In this document: positions 16,006-23,214 of the stretch, in pieces
Numbering within the stretch: position 1 is the stretch's first letter
How the letters are laid out: every line of letters starts with the position of its first letter
Assembly: GCF_001570525.1 (NCBI RefSeq)
Contig: NZ_BBXC01000024.1
Span: 89,784-153,783 of the forward strand
DNA length: 64,000 nt
Reading direction: 5' to 3'
DNA from: Herbidospora sakaeratensis
GTDB lineage: Bacteria; Actinomycetota; Actinomycetes; Streptosporangiales; Streptosporangiaceae
Notes under the pieces: generated by a model
What the model was told of the DNA's origin: nothing
The model's input: the letters and a program-made list of their open reading frames with translations, nothing else
Databases searched by the model: none
Translations under genes and position numbers: made by a program

Positions 16006-16482
16006 ATGGCGAAGCGGATCGACTTCTACGACGACCCGGACGCCCCCGCGCCCAACAGCCTCGTCCCGTCCGTGAACGTCGTGGTCACCAACGACGCCGG
16101 GGACATCCTCATGATCCGCCGCAGCGACAACGGCAACTGGGCCGTTCCCGGCGGGGCCATAGATCTGGGCGAGTCCATTCCGCAGGCCGCCGTACGGGAG
16201 ACGCTCGAAGAGACCGGGGTTCTGTGCCGGGTCACCGGGCTTGCCGGCACCTACAGCGACCCGAAGCACGTGATCCTTTACACCTCGAATGGTGAGGCGC
16301 GGCAGGAGTTCTCTCTCGTCCTGGTCGCCCAGGCCGTCAGCGGCGAGCCGACCCCGAGCAGCGAGTCGACCGAAGTGCGGTGGGTTCGGCGTGATCAGGT
16401 CGCCGCGCTGACGATGGACCGGTCAATGCGCCTGCGGATCAGCCACTACCTAGGCGGGGCAGCCCAGCCGCACATCGGATAG
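16006..16482 (+). CDS. Nudix hydrolase, Pif-like (conjugal immunity candidate)
   Basis: 158 aa. The Nudix box is perfect: G-x5-E-x7-R-E-x2-E-E-x-G-V in GAIDLGESIPQAAVRETLEE and TGV. Upstream, NWAVPGG is the usual strand before it. In pSAM2 a Nudix protein, Pif, blocks redundant transfer between cells that already hold the element; the position behind a regulatory gene fits that role here. The enzyme's substrate cannot be told from sequence. ATG 16006 follows the XRE stop by two bases, so the two are co-translated. Its end overlaps the convergent HD gene by 33 bp. Confidence 0.85.
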   Translation: MAKRIDFYDDPDAPAPNSLVPSVNVVVTNDAGDILMIRRSDNGNWAVPGGAIDLGESIPQAAVRETLEETGVLCRVTGLAGTYSDPKHVILYTSNGEARQEFSLVLVAQAVSGEPTPSSESTEVRWVRRDQVAALTMDRSMRLRISHYLGGAAQPHIG

Positions 16483-17022
16483 GGCAAGCTTGGCTTCCAC
16501 CGATTGCACGGCCCGCAAGATGTGGGGTTCGGCCTGGTTGATCGACCACGTCACCGCGTCGTCAGGGCCGTAACGAGAACGGATTTCGGCGAGCCGCTCG
16601 ACCACCGTGAGCGGGATACCGTCCGGGCTGGTGGTCATGTCGCAGAAGGTGAGCGCTTCGACCAGGTCCCCGCGCTCTTTGGGGAACTCGCCCTGGAGGA
16701 TGTCGAGCAGGCCACGTTCATCGGCCTCGATCTCGGCGCAGGTGTGGTGGGCGACCAGGCGGCACAGCAGTTCGTCGGCGCCGTGTACGTCGCGGAGGTA
16801 GCGCCCGCCGTCGATGGGGTGGAACCCGACGTCGATCAGGTCCGGGGCGTATCCGATGTCGTGGAGCCAGGCGGACGCGGCGAGAATCTCGGCGTCCTTG
16901 CCCAGGATCGGCGCGAGCTGTTCCGCCCGCCGGCCGACCCCCTGGGTGTGCTCCCAACGGCGCGGCAGGTGCCGCTCAAGAACCTTGCGTGCCAGGTCAC
17001 GTGCCCACTTAACTTGTCCCAT
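16450..17022 (-). CDS. HD-domain phosphohydrolase
   Basis: 190 aa. HTQGVGRRAEQLAPIL supplies the first His of the HD fold, WLHDIGYAPDL the central HD pair, and RLVAHHTCAEIEADERG the following His residues. Such proteins hydrolyse phosphate esters of nucleotides. HD genes next to XRE/Nudix genes recur in AICEs, with no assigned role. ATG 17022 is preferred; a GTG at 17031 adds three residues and neither has a clear Shine-Dalgarno. A GGACGTCC direct repeat lies 41 bp upstream. Confidence 0.8.
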   Translation of the reverse strand: MGQVKWARDLARKVLERHLPRRWEHTQGVGRRAEQLAPILGKDAEILAASAWLHDIGYAPDLIDVGFHPIDGGRYLRDVHGADELLCRLVAHHTCAEIEADERGLLDILQGEFPKERGDLVEALTFCDMTTSPDGIPLTVVERLAEIRSRYGPDDAVTWSINQAEPHILRAVQSVEAKLALSDVRLGCPA

Positions 17023-17071
17023 GCCGTTCACGGTAGGCAGGACGCCCGGGACGCACCAAGAGGAAGAACTT

Positions 17072-17089
17072 GGACGTCCCAGGACGTCC
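17072..17089. promoter_or_regulatory. GGACGTCC direct repeat before the HD gene
   Basis: GGACGTCC at 17072-17079 and again at 17082-17089, one helical turn apart. It lies between the stop of the double GntR gene and the HD gene start. The same half-site with the same 10-bp spacing is at 18000-18017. Confidence 0.55.
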
Positions 17090-17586
17090 TACCCGTCCTG
17101 GTCAGCGCCACGGACGAAGCGCCCCTTGCCGTGCTTGACCACGATCAGCCCTTCACGCTCCAAGACGACCAACGCCTGTCGAACCGTATTCCGTGAGGCG
17201 CCGAACTGCTCGCGAAGGTCGTTCTCACTCGGGATCGCCGTCCCTGGGCGCAGATCTCCTCTGCTGATTCGTTCCCGGAGATCGCGGGCGATGAGCTGAT
17301 AGTGGTACGGCTCCGCCTGCGCATCGCCACCGGCCACGAGCCGCCCCCGGGACGGGATCGTGACGACCAGGCCCTCTCGTTCCAGTTCGGCGAAGGCTTT
17401 GCGCACTGTATTGCGGGCGACCCGGAATTCCCGGCACAGCTCTCCTTCGGAGGGCAGCGTCACACCCGCCGGGTACTGCCCCGAGGCGATTCGCTGGCGG
17501 AGCTTGGCGGCGATCTGCGGGAACACCCGCCAACCGACTAGCACCGTACTTTCGTCCATCTCGGGCGGCTCAGGCTCGGTAGGCAT
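17089..17586 (-). CDS. Double-headed GntR regulator (two tandem winged helices)
   Basis: 165 aa with two complete GntR DNA-binding domains and nothing else. The first is VFPQIAAKLRQRIASGQYPA, LPSEGELCREFRVARNTVRKAF and LEREGLVVTIPSRGRLV; the second is YQLIARDLRERISRGDLRP, IPSENDLREQFGASRNTVRQAL and LEREGLIVVKHGKGRFV. No effector or dimerisation domain follows. One chain could therefore occupy both half-sites of an operator. It overlaps the upstream small gene by 17 bp. The GGACGTCC pair at its 3' end and before the upstream gene are natural candidate targets. Confidence 0.85.
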   Translation of the reverse strand: MPTEPEPPEMDESTVLVGWRVFPQIAAKLRQRIASGQYPAGVTLPSEGELCREFRVARNTVRKAFAELEREGLVVTIPSRGRLVAGGDAQAEPYHYQLIARDLRERISRGDLRPGTAIPSENDLREQFGASRNTVRQALVVLEREGLIVVKHGKGRFVRGADQDG

Positions 17587-17908
17587 CGGCGATGTTCTGC
17601 AAGTTCACGGTGAGCTCTCCCTGCTCGCCGGCGCGCCAGCCCACTTCCGCCGCGCGTCTGATGAAGGCAACCGCGTGCGGCAGTTCCAGGCAGGAGACTC
17701 GCTCGTCGGGCTGGTCGCCCCAGTAGAACCACCAGAACCCGGTGTGGACGTAGACCCGGCGCATGCGCATGTTGCAGTCCTCCACTTCCAGGGTCGGCCG
17801 CGAGTTCTGGTCGACGAGGTAGACGGCCTGCCGGAGAGTCAGTTCACGCCTGAGTCCCGTCAGCGCCGCCTCCTGATAGATCCGTAGCTGCTCCTGTGCC
17901 TCGTTCAT
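17570..17908 (-). CDS. Conserved hypothetical, co-transcribed with double GntR gene
   Basis: 112 aa: an N-terminal helix (EAQEQLRIYQEAALTGLRRELT), then strands with RPTLEVEDCNMRMRRVYVHTGFWWFYWGDQ and a C-terminal helix HAVAFIRRAAEVGW. No motif is recognised. ATG 17908 has GGAG seven bases upstream. It is the first gene of a leftward unit driven from the divergent promoter that contains the GGGACGTC pair. Function unknown. Confidence 0.7.
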   Translation of the reverse strand: MNEAQEQLRIYQEAALTGLRRELTLRQAVYLVDQNSRPTLEVEDCNMRMRRVYVHTGFWWFYWGDQPDERVSCLELPHAVAFIRRAAEVGWRAGEQGELTVNLQNIADAYRA

Positions 17909-17999
17909 CGGTGCTCCTTCGGCTCCCGTGAGGCGCGAGTGCCGCGCCCAGGTCGAACGAGCTTCCGTTGTGGGGCAGGAACCTCTACACCGCGACTTA

Positions 18000-18017
18000 G
18001 GGACGTCTTGGGACGTC
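18000..18017. promoter_or_regulatory. GGGACGTC direct repeat in divergent promoter of XRE copy 2
   Basis: GGGACGTC at 18000-18007 and 18010-18017, ten bases apart, midway between the leftward hypothetical gene (start 17908) and the rightward XRE gene (start 18062). It matches the pair at 17072-17089. Confidence 0.6.
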
Positions 18018-18061
18018 TCATGTTAGCGTGGGGTCTAAGGCCCGCGTTCCGAGAGGTAAGC

Positions 18062-18793
18062 GTGAGCGACAACCTGAAGTACGCCCTCGCCCGAGCACAA
18101 CTCCGGTCCGCCGATCTCGCCGCCGCTCTGGCCGTGGACCCCAAGACCGTTGACCGCTGGATCGCCGGCCGAGTGCCTTATCCGCGCCACCGCTACGCCA
18201 TCGCTGACTTCCTCCAGGTCGCCGAGAGCGAACTATGGCCGGAGGTCGCGCAGCGGCAACGAGTCATCGCTGACGAGGTGCAGACGGTGTACCCCCACCG
18301 ATGGGCAGTTCCGCAGGCCGCGTGGAAGCAGCTCTTCAAGAGCGCCACCAAAGAGATCGGCATCCTGACCTACAGCGGGTTGTTCCTCGCCGAGGACGCC
18401 GGGCTTCTCCGGCTGATCGCGGAACGTGCGCGAGCAGGTGTCTCCGTGCGCATACTTCTTGGCGATCCAGACAGCCGGGAAGTCGCCGCCCGAGGCGCTG
18501 AAGAGGGCATCGGGCCGGAGGTCATGGCCGGGAGAACTCGGAACGCGATCACACTCTACGGGCGACTGCGGGACGTCGAACGGGTCGAGGTCCGGTTGCA
18601 CGGGACGGTGCTCTACAACTCGATCTACCGAGCCGATCGGGACGTCCTGGTGAACACCCACGCGTACAGCACGCCAGCGGCTGACGCGCCCGTCATCCAC
18701 CTACGGAGCAACAGCGACGTGGGAACGGCAGCGGTCTACCTGACGAGCTTCGAGCGCATCTGGAACCAGTCGCAACCGTTGGTGGATGCCTGA
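18062..18793 (+). CDS. XRE-type regulator with C-terminal PLD-like domain (copy 2)
   Basis: 243 aa, clearly paralogous to 15224-16003: the helix-turn-helix LAAALAVDPKTVDRWIAGRVPYPRHRY, then YPHRWAVPQAAWKQLF, EIGILTYSGLFLAEDAG, VRILLGDPDSREVAARGAEE and LHGTVLYNSIYRADRDVLVN align along the whole length. The candidate HKD motif reads HGT, again without lysine. GTG 18062 follows GAGAGG by five bases. It stands alone with its own GGGACGTC promoter box. Two such copies on one element suggest a switch or division of sensing. Confidence 0.82.
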   Translation: MSDNLKYALARAQLRSADLAAALAVDPKTVDRWIAGRVPYPRHRYAIADFLQVAESELWPEVAQRQRVIADEVQTVYPHRWAVPQAAWKQLFKSATKEIGILTYSGLFLAEDAGLLRLIAERARAGVSVRILLGDPDSREVAARGAEEGIGPEVMAGRTRNAITLYGRLRDVERVEVRLHGTVLYNSIYRADRDVLVNTHAYSTPAADAPVIHLRSNSDVGTAAVYLTSFERIWNQSQPLVDA

Positions 18794-18849
18794 TCAGTTC
18801 TGGCAGCCAACCTCAGCCGTGATCAAAAAGAAGAATATCTGTACGTCTT

Positions 18850-18950
18850 CAAGGCGGCGCGCCTTCGGCTCGCCGCGCTGGGCAGTCGCCGGCCGCGCTG
18901 CGGCTCTTCGGCCGGTCGCGGCCCGCACCGCCCAGGCGCTTGAGGCGCCA
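18850..18950. other. GC-rich palindromic stretch after XRE copy 2
   Basis: Nested inverted repeats: GCGGCG/CGCCGC around CGCCTTCGGCT, then GGCCGCGCTGCGGC facing GGCCGGTCGCGGCC, and GGGC/GCCC outside. It probably acts as a bidirectional terminator between the convergent XRE gene and the 18953-19555 gene. It also marks the step from GC-rich core to lower-GC cargo. Confidence 0.45.
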
Positions 18951-18952
18951 AC

Positions 18953-19555
18953 TCAGGTAAGTTGCGAGGAGTCATCGGCACTGAGGGACTGAACCAGGCG
19001 TTCAATATGCATAAGGATGTCATCGCGCTGCTTGCGTTGACGAGCAAGCGCCGCTGATGTGCCATCGCCTCGCCAGCTGGTGCTGGGTTGGCCGAGCGGA
19101 ACGGCAAGAGCGAACTGTTCACTAACTGGCTTATCTAGGTATCCGATACCTTTAAGCACTTCGTACACCTGGGCGTAGTCAGCATATTTGTGATTTATCT
19201 TAGGGTCGCTCAGGTAAGCCTGGACGCGCTCGTTTGCGCCATGCTCTTCTCGAAGTAGGTGAATCATGGCCTGCCGACGGTATCGGACGGCACCCGGGGT
19301 TCTTCCAATCCGATGGCCAATCTCTAGGTAAGTCTGGTCTGGAGTTGCCGTGATTACCGTGACTGTCTCGACAAGGGTCCACTTCTTGCGGTATCGGTCA
19401 GCTACTTCTACTTCTACTTTAACTTCTTCGGCCATGCGCTCCCAAAAAGCGCGTTCTCCGGCGGGAATTATTTCCAGTTCATGTGGATTGAACTGTAGCT
19501 TGCGTTCATGGTGCTGAGATTCATTCGCGGAGAAGCCGTTAGCCGGGGCGGTCAT
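18953..19555 (-). CDS. Hypothetical protein in ParB-domain operon, helix-turn-helix-like centre
   Basis: 200 aa, not recognised. The middle holds TYLEIGHRIGRTPGAVRYRRQAMIHLL, which reads as a SANT/Myb- or sigma4-like helix-turn-helix, and the N-terminus has a mixed helix EVEVADRYRKKWTLVETVTVI. The ATG overlaps the stop of the ParB-domain gene (ATGA). GC is lower and codon choice more relaxed than in the element's core. It is likely a DNA-binding partner of the ParB-domain protein. Confidence 0.66.
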   Translation of the reverse strand: MTAPANGFSANESQHHERKLQFNPHELEIIPAGERAFWERMAEEVKVEVEVADRYRKKWTLVETVTVITATPDQTYLEIGHRIGRTPGAVRYRRQAMIHLLREEHGANERVQAYLSDPKINHKYADYAQVYEVLKGIGYLDKPVSEQFALAVPLGQPSTSWRGDGTSAALARQRKQRDDILMHIERLVQSLSADDSSQLT

Positions 19556-20532
19556 GAGGGCTCCTTCTTCATAGTAGGCAGCGAGGTGATTTCGGTGTTG
19601 ATGAAGTTCTCCAATTGACTCGCTGCCTCATAGAGTCGATGTGTAGCGTCACGTTTATCGGCTAGCTGGATTTCGGCTATTTCGCGCACTCCCTTCGCCT
19701 GAAGCTCCTGAATTGCTTTCTCTAGCTGTTCAATGCGCTTGAACAGATCCTTTACTGCCGCCCTGTCTGGTACGAGGCCCGGATTCGCGGGCTGAGTCTG
19801 CTTGGCTGCCTTATCTACCTGAGACTTTGCCTGCGCCTCGTTTCGTCGAGCCTTGACGACGTTGCGAATTCCCTTCTCCAATTCGCGAGCGTCGTTCACG
19901 GCTCGCTTGTTGTCTTGCCTAGCGATCGATTCTGCTGCACGGACTTGTTCATCAGGCTTCAAGCGCCATGATCGTTTGTCGGAGGATGCATATTCAGCGA
20001 GAACCCGGAGGGTTGGTTCATCGAATTTTTCAGGGTGCGCCTGTATGACCCTTAGGGCGCGCTCGTCGATCTCCAGGAGGCGCAGAGAGTTGCGTACACT
20101 TTCTTCTGTTTCTCCTTCAAAGCAAGCGGCGACGCCGGCGTTATCCAAGCCGAAATCCTCCTTCACTGCTTTGAACATATAAGCACGCTCAAGATCGATG
20201 AGTGGCTCGGCCATGTTCGCAGCATAAAGATGCTGCTGAATGAGCAATTCGCGCTCTACGTCGTGACCCGAAGGAACTCGATAGATGTTTGCTCTCAGGG
20301 CGGGAATGCCGCCTTTTAGTGCTGCAGTATAGCGTCGATGGCCATTTATCAGCTCGTATGTGCCATCCTCATTCTCCAGTAGAGAAACGGCATGAATCTG
20401 CCCGTGCCTACGGATGCTGTTTAGGAGATCCGTAATTCCCAGATCTCCTGTTTGCTGCCGGACTTTCTGGCGGGATGTCTTTATCTCCTTCAGGGAGATT
20501 TCGATACCTGTTTGAATAACTTCAAGTCCCAT
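19552..20532 (-). CDS. ParB/Spo0J-domain protein
   Basis: 326 aa. The ParB/Srx N-terminal domain shows in IKTSRQKVRQQTGDLGITDLL, SIRRHGQIHAVSLLE and the CTP-binding-type motif INGHRRYTAAL. A helical middle (AGVAACFEGETEESVRNSLRLLEI) is like a KorB/ParB helix-turn-helix. The C-terminal 90 residues form a coiled coil (LFKRIEQLEKAIQELQAKG). No ParA lies beside it, so segregation is not a given role. It is the middle gene of three leftward genes. AAGGAAAA precedes ATG 20532. It could regulate, partition, or serve as the DNA-sliding part of a defence module. Confidence 0.76.
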   Translation of the reverse strand: MGLEVIQTGIEISLKEIKTSRQKVRQQTGDLGITDLLNSIRRHGQIHAVSLLENEDGTYELINGHRRYTAALKGGIPALRANIYRVPSGHDVERELLIQQHLYAANMAEPLIDLERAYMFKAVKEDFGLDNAGVAACFEGETEESVRNSLRLLEIDERALRVIQAHPEKFDEPTLRVLAEYASSDKRSWRLKPDEQVRAAESIARQDNKRAVNDARELEKGIRNVVKARRNEAQAKSQVDKAAKQTQPANPGLVPDRAAVKDLFKRIEQLEKAIQELQAKGVREIAEIQLADKRDATHRLYEAASQLENFINTEITSLPTMKKEPS

Positions 20533-20576
20533 TTATTTTCCTTATGTTGAAGAAATGTCATGCATATGGGCATACG

Positions 20577-21200
20577 CTATTCCGTGCTGATACCAAGTGC
20601 GTCTATCAGGGGAATGAGCGTTTTCATTGCAATGCATAGCCTTACCAGGCCCTTGCCTTGCCGCCCTCCCACATAGCTTCCTAGCCCCCGCTCGCCTCGA
20701 CGGACGAGAATTTCAGCAGCCTCGGCCGCCGAATCGAAGTCTGTCCGCATGTTGTACTCACTTCGGAAGCTCGTGGCCCCCGCTACTCCCATGAGCAGCG
20801 AGAGAGTAGCTTGCAGTTCGCGCGAACTGGTGCCATCAGCATGTGCGCCAAGCGCAAGCTCGACGCGTACGTTTGCGTCCGGATGCTTGACCACAGCATC
20901 CAGATGTGCGGCAGTAAGGCTACCGAGCGCATCATGGCCGATTCGGTCGCGCAGTTCGGGTCCGAACACACGTGCGAGGCGGGCTGCCTTCTTCGCCTGA
21001 TCGGGTGTTACCCCAAGGGCTTGGGCGGCGTGTGCGTAGGTCTGCCCGGAGCTGTGCCGCGCGAGGATAGCGTCACCGAGGTGGAGCACGTCCTGTGCTG
21101 TCTGCCTAACCACTATTGCAGGGTCGCATAAGACGTGCTTATCCGCTGGATGTTGGCGTAGTCCAAGTATTCCCTGCTCAGCAGGGATTTCTAGGCGCAA
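20577..21200 (-). CDS. Hypothetical protein with ParB-like helix-turn-helix
   Basis: 207 aa. The core is HSSGQTYAHAAQALGVTPDQ and AKKAARLARVFGPELRDRIGHDALGSLTAAHLDAVV, a pattern like the helix-turn-helix of ParB/KorB or RepB proteins; the C-terminal half is helical. It is the first of three leftward genes. The start is uncertain: TTG 21200 has no strong Shine-Dalgarno, and a perfect 17-bp palindrome (TCCCTGCT-C-AGCAGGGA, 21171-21187) lies inside the first codons, so true translation may begin later. Function unknown. Confidence 0.62.
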   Translation of the reverse strand: MRLEIPAEQGILGLRQHPADKHVLCDPAIVVRQTAQDVLHLGDAILARHSSGQTYAHAAQALGVTPDQAKKAARLARVFGPELRDRIGHDALGSLTAAHLDAVVKHPDANVRVELALGAHADGTSSRELQATLSLLMGVAGATSFRSEYNMRTDFDSAAEAAEILVRRGERGLGSYVGGRQGKGLVRLCIAMKTLIPLIDALGISTE

Positions 21201-21955
21201 GCGCGATCTTCGACGGGGCTATCGGCTTTGTCGCACCCTGTCGCACCCGTCGACCAAGAGGCGCTGTGTACTACTAGCTGCCTCTGCCGCCGAGCCTCAT
21301 CCCGTCAGAGCGCTGAGCACTCAACCTCGGTGAAGCAGCAGAGGTCGTGATCCTGTCCGGACCCTTCGACCTCCCTCAAGGAGGTCGAATCTATGGCAAC
21401 GGTAGGCAGGTTAAGGGGCGATGGCTCGCATCCGGCACGTGCTGGTCGCGGCATGCCCTCCGCCAGCGCACTTCGCCGCCCATGCTCGCTTATCGCGACT
21501 ATCCACTGCTCCCAGACGGTTCCCAAGTGAGTTGCCAGCTTACTCGGGTCAGTGAGACTCCCCGGGTGCCGGATCGGAGCAGGGCGACCAACGGGCCGGC
21601 CCGGGAGGTTATCCCGGATAAGAACCTCAGGCTCGGGGCCTCATGAGAGCGGACTGGTCATGGTCTGTTCCAGCCGTTCTCAGCGCGCAAACAGACCACA
21701 AGACCGAGGCCGCTTGTCAGCTACTGCACCTGTTCCTTGCTCGGCGGAGGTTGGGACTCTTCCATCTTTGCCATCACCGGGTGCTGGGACGCGTGTTGCA
21801 CCTCGCGGCACTCTCTCGGTAGCCGAATTTGGCCGGACTTGCAGAGCATTGACCCTGTTAGAGTGTCACTGCCGAAACGAGCATCTTGTCGAACTCGTGG
21901 CATTGCTGATGTATATCCTGACCCGTATCATCATCTGATTTCGGAAGAATAAGCG
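21201..21955. other. Regulatory intergenic region in right-end cargo
   Basis: 755 bp between the ParB-type operon and the HNH gene with no supported gene. It holds a tandem TGTCGCACCC pair (21229-21248) close to the leftward operon start and a perfect hairpin at 21365-21389. Open frames at 21347-21646 and 21552-21938 lack start signals and family features. Confidence 0.5.
21365..21389. repeat. Perfect 10-bp-stem hairpin
   Basis: TTCGACCTCC, a 5-base loop and GGAGGTCGAA form an uninterrupted stem. No T-run follows on either strand, so an operator, a replication-related structure or a decayed terminator are all possible. Confidence 0.55.
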
Positions 21956-22786
21956 ATGACGCAAAGGCCGTTGCCTGAACCTGGTTCTCCTGAACTTAAA
22001 GTGCTATCTACCCGTGCGCATCATATTTTGTATGCCTACCTATTTATGCGGCGCGATGACCCTCCTACCATGCGAGAGATCCGTGCGCACCTTCAGGAGA
22101 CCCTGGGAGAAGCCCCCTCGCAGACCGACCGACGCGTTCGCGACCTGCGGGATCACTTCACTATCCCCGCCAAAAGGATAAGCGGTGAATATCGCTATGT
22201 TCTTGAGGGCTGGACGACAAGCCGCACCAACGGTTCCAGGAAGTCCATCAGTGGTGCTGTCCGGGCGCAAGTTCTCTCTCCGCAGCGCTGTGCGATGTGC
22301 GGACGCACACCTTTAGATCACCAGGTCACGATGGTTGTTGACCACAAGCTGCCCCGGCATTGGGGCGGAAGCGACGAGATCGGGAATCTGCAGCCCCTTT
22401 GCGAAGAGTGTAATTCTGGAAAGAAAGCCTATTTTGCTAATTATGAACAATTTGACGAGGCGATTCGCCAGGCGGCCGGGCATCCTGAGCCACACGGGCG
22501 CATCGGGGAGTTGATGAAGGCATTCGCAGGTGACTGGGTACCCGCAGAATTGATTGAAATTGTCGCTTCAATTAGGCAATATCAGGAAGATTGGAGGAAG
22601 CGGACGCGAGAGTTACGGCTCCTCGGCTGGGTCCTTGAGACAGAAAAAAGAAAGGAGGCCGAGACCGGGCGCATTCGAGTGCGGTACCGAGTGACAAGCT
22701 GGGAGCCCTGGCCGCAAGGTTCTATCGCAGCAGAAGTTCGCCGTCGAGACCCATCCAACAACCGAGCGCCCGCACCAGAACGCTAA
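21956..22786 (+). CDS. HNH endonuclease with N-terminal winged-helix-like region
   Basis: 276 aa. The nuclease module is complete: C112-AM-C115, D129-H130 in VVDHKLPRHWGG, N144 in IGNLQPLCEECNSGK, and C149-EE-C152-N153. The N-terminal 85 residues include PPTMREIRAHLQETLGEAPSQTDRRVRDL, a winged-helix-like reader. The C-terminal part has paired helices. No methylase accompanies it, so it is not an ordinary type II system. It may be a restriction or homing-type nuclease acting on foreign or modified DNA, and is possibly linked to the divergent ParB-type operon. GGAAG lies eight bases before ATG 21956. Confidence 0.82.
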   Translation: MTQRPLPEPGSPELKVLSTRAHHILYAYLFMRRDDPPTMREIRAHLQETLGEAPSQTDRRVRDLRDHFTIPAKRISGEYRYVLEGWTTSRTNGSRKSISGAVRAQVLSPQRCAMCGRTPLDHQVTMVVDHKLPRHWGGSDEIGNLQPLCEECNSGKKAYFANYEQFDEAIRQAAGHPEPHGRIGELMKAFAGDWVPAELIEIVASIRQYQEDWRKRTRELRLLGWVLETEKRKEAETGRIRVRYRVTSWEPWPQGSIAAEVRRRDPSNNRAPAPER

Positions 22787-22845
22787 TGCCTGCTAATTCT
22801 TGCCGGCCGGGCTCCCCGAGGCCTGGGGTGGCGGGTGGGTTGCGC

Positions 22846-22865
22846 GATATTCACGCGATGATCTT
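22846..22865 (+). repeat. Right-end copy of the 20-bp element-terminal motif
   Basis: GATATTCACGCGATGATCTT differs in one base from 3802-3821. It lies 64 bp from the attR core. Confidence 0.55.
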
Positions 22866-22929
22866 TGCTCGATGGCCGGTCCCACGAGCGTATACCAAGG
22901 TCATGGGCGGAAGTTCTCACAACTCTGGT

Positions 22930-22998
22930 GGTCTTGAAAACCGCTAGGGGCGGTGACGTTCCTCGTGGGTTCGAATCCCACGCTCTCCGCCTAGCTTG
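22930..22998 (+). repeat. attR core, 69-bp copy of tRNA-Ser 3' part
   Basis: Identical to 3627-3695. It carries the anticodon loop, variable arm, T arm and acceptor 3' strand of tRNA-Ser(UGA) but no 5' half, so it is not a tRNA gene. It is probably the displaced end of the original chromosomal gene. The next 250 bp up to 23214 hold no gene I can support. Confidence 0.93.
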
Positions 22999-23214
22999 CG
23001 ACACGTGATCTGAGCAGCGCTGATCGTTTTTGATGTGCAGCTCCACGTGGGTGGTCGCGCATATCTACGAGTAGGGCTCGGGCCGCCTTCAGGTTTCGTG
23101 TCAGGGTGCCGATCGAGACGCGCCCGCTGGCGAGTGTCCGTGATTGGTGGTGGCCTGTCGGCGTCTTAATTGCCACCAAGAAGCCGATTCCTGTGTTCGG
23201 AGGCTGAGGCCGGC

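Larger units (their letters stand above)
3627..22998. mobile_element. pSAM2-type actinomycete integrative and conjugative element (AICE), about 19.3 kb
   Basis: The stretch between the 69-bp direct repeats holds a full AICE core: tyrosine integrase, excisionase, RepSA-type rolling-circle initiator, SpdB membrane protein, FtsK/TraB-type DNA translocase, KorSA-like GntR repressor and a Pif-like Nudix protein. Core genes are GC-rich and translationally coupled. Cargo at the left end (Lamassu-like operon, 4.1-8.0 kb) and right end (ParB/HNH block, 19-22.8 kb) is visibly lower in GC. Integrase, rep and transfer genes all look intact, so the element may still excise and move by double-stranded DNA transfer between mycelia. 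Confidence 0.92.

Noticed and set aside
19552-20532. Chromosomal or plasmid parAB locus
   Set aside because: A ParB-type domain is present but no ParA gene lies nearby, so only the domain is claimed.
22930-22998. Second tRNA-Ser-like sequence
   Set aside because: Only the 3' part is present; there is no 5' acceptor strand or D arm. It is the attR copy of the attachment core.
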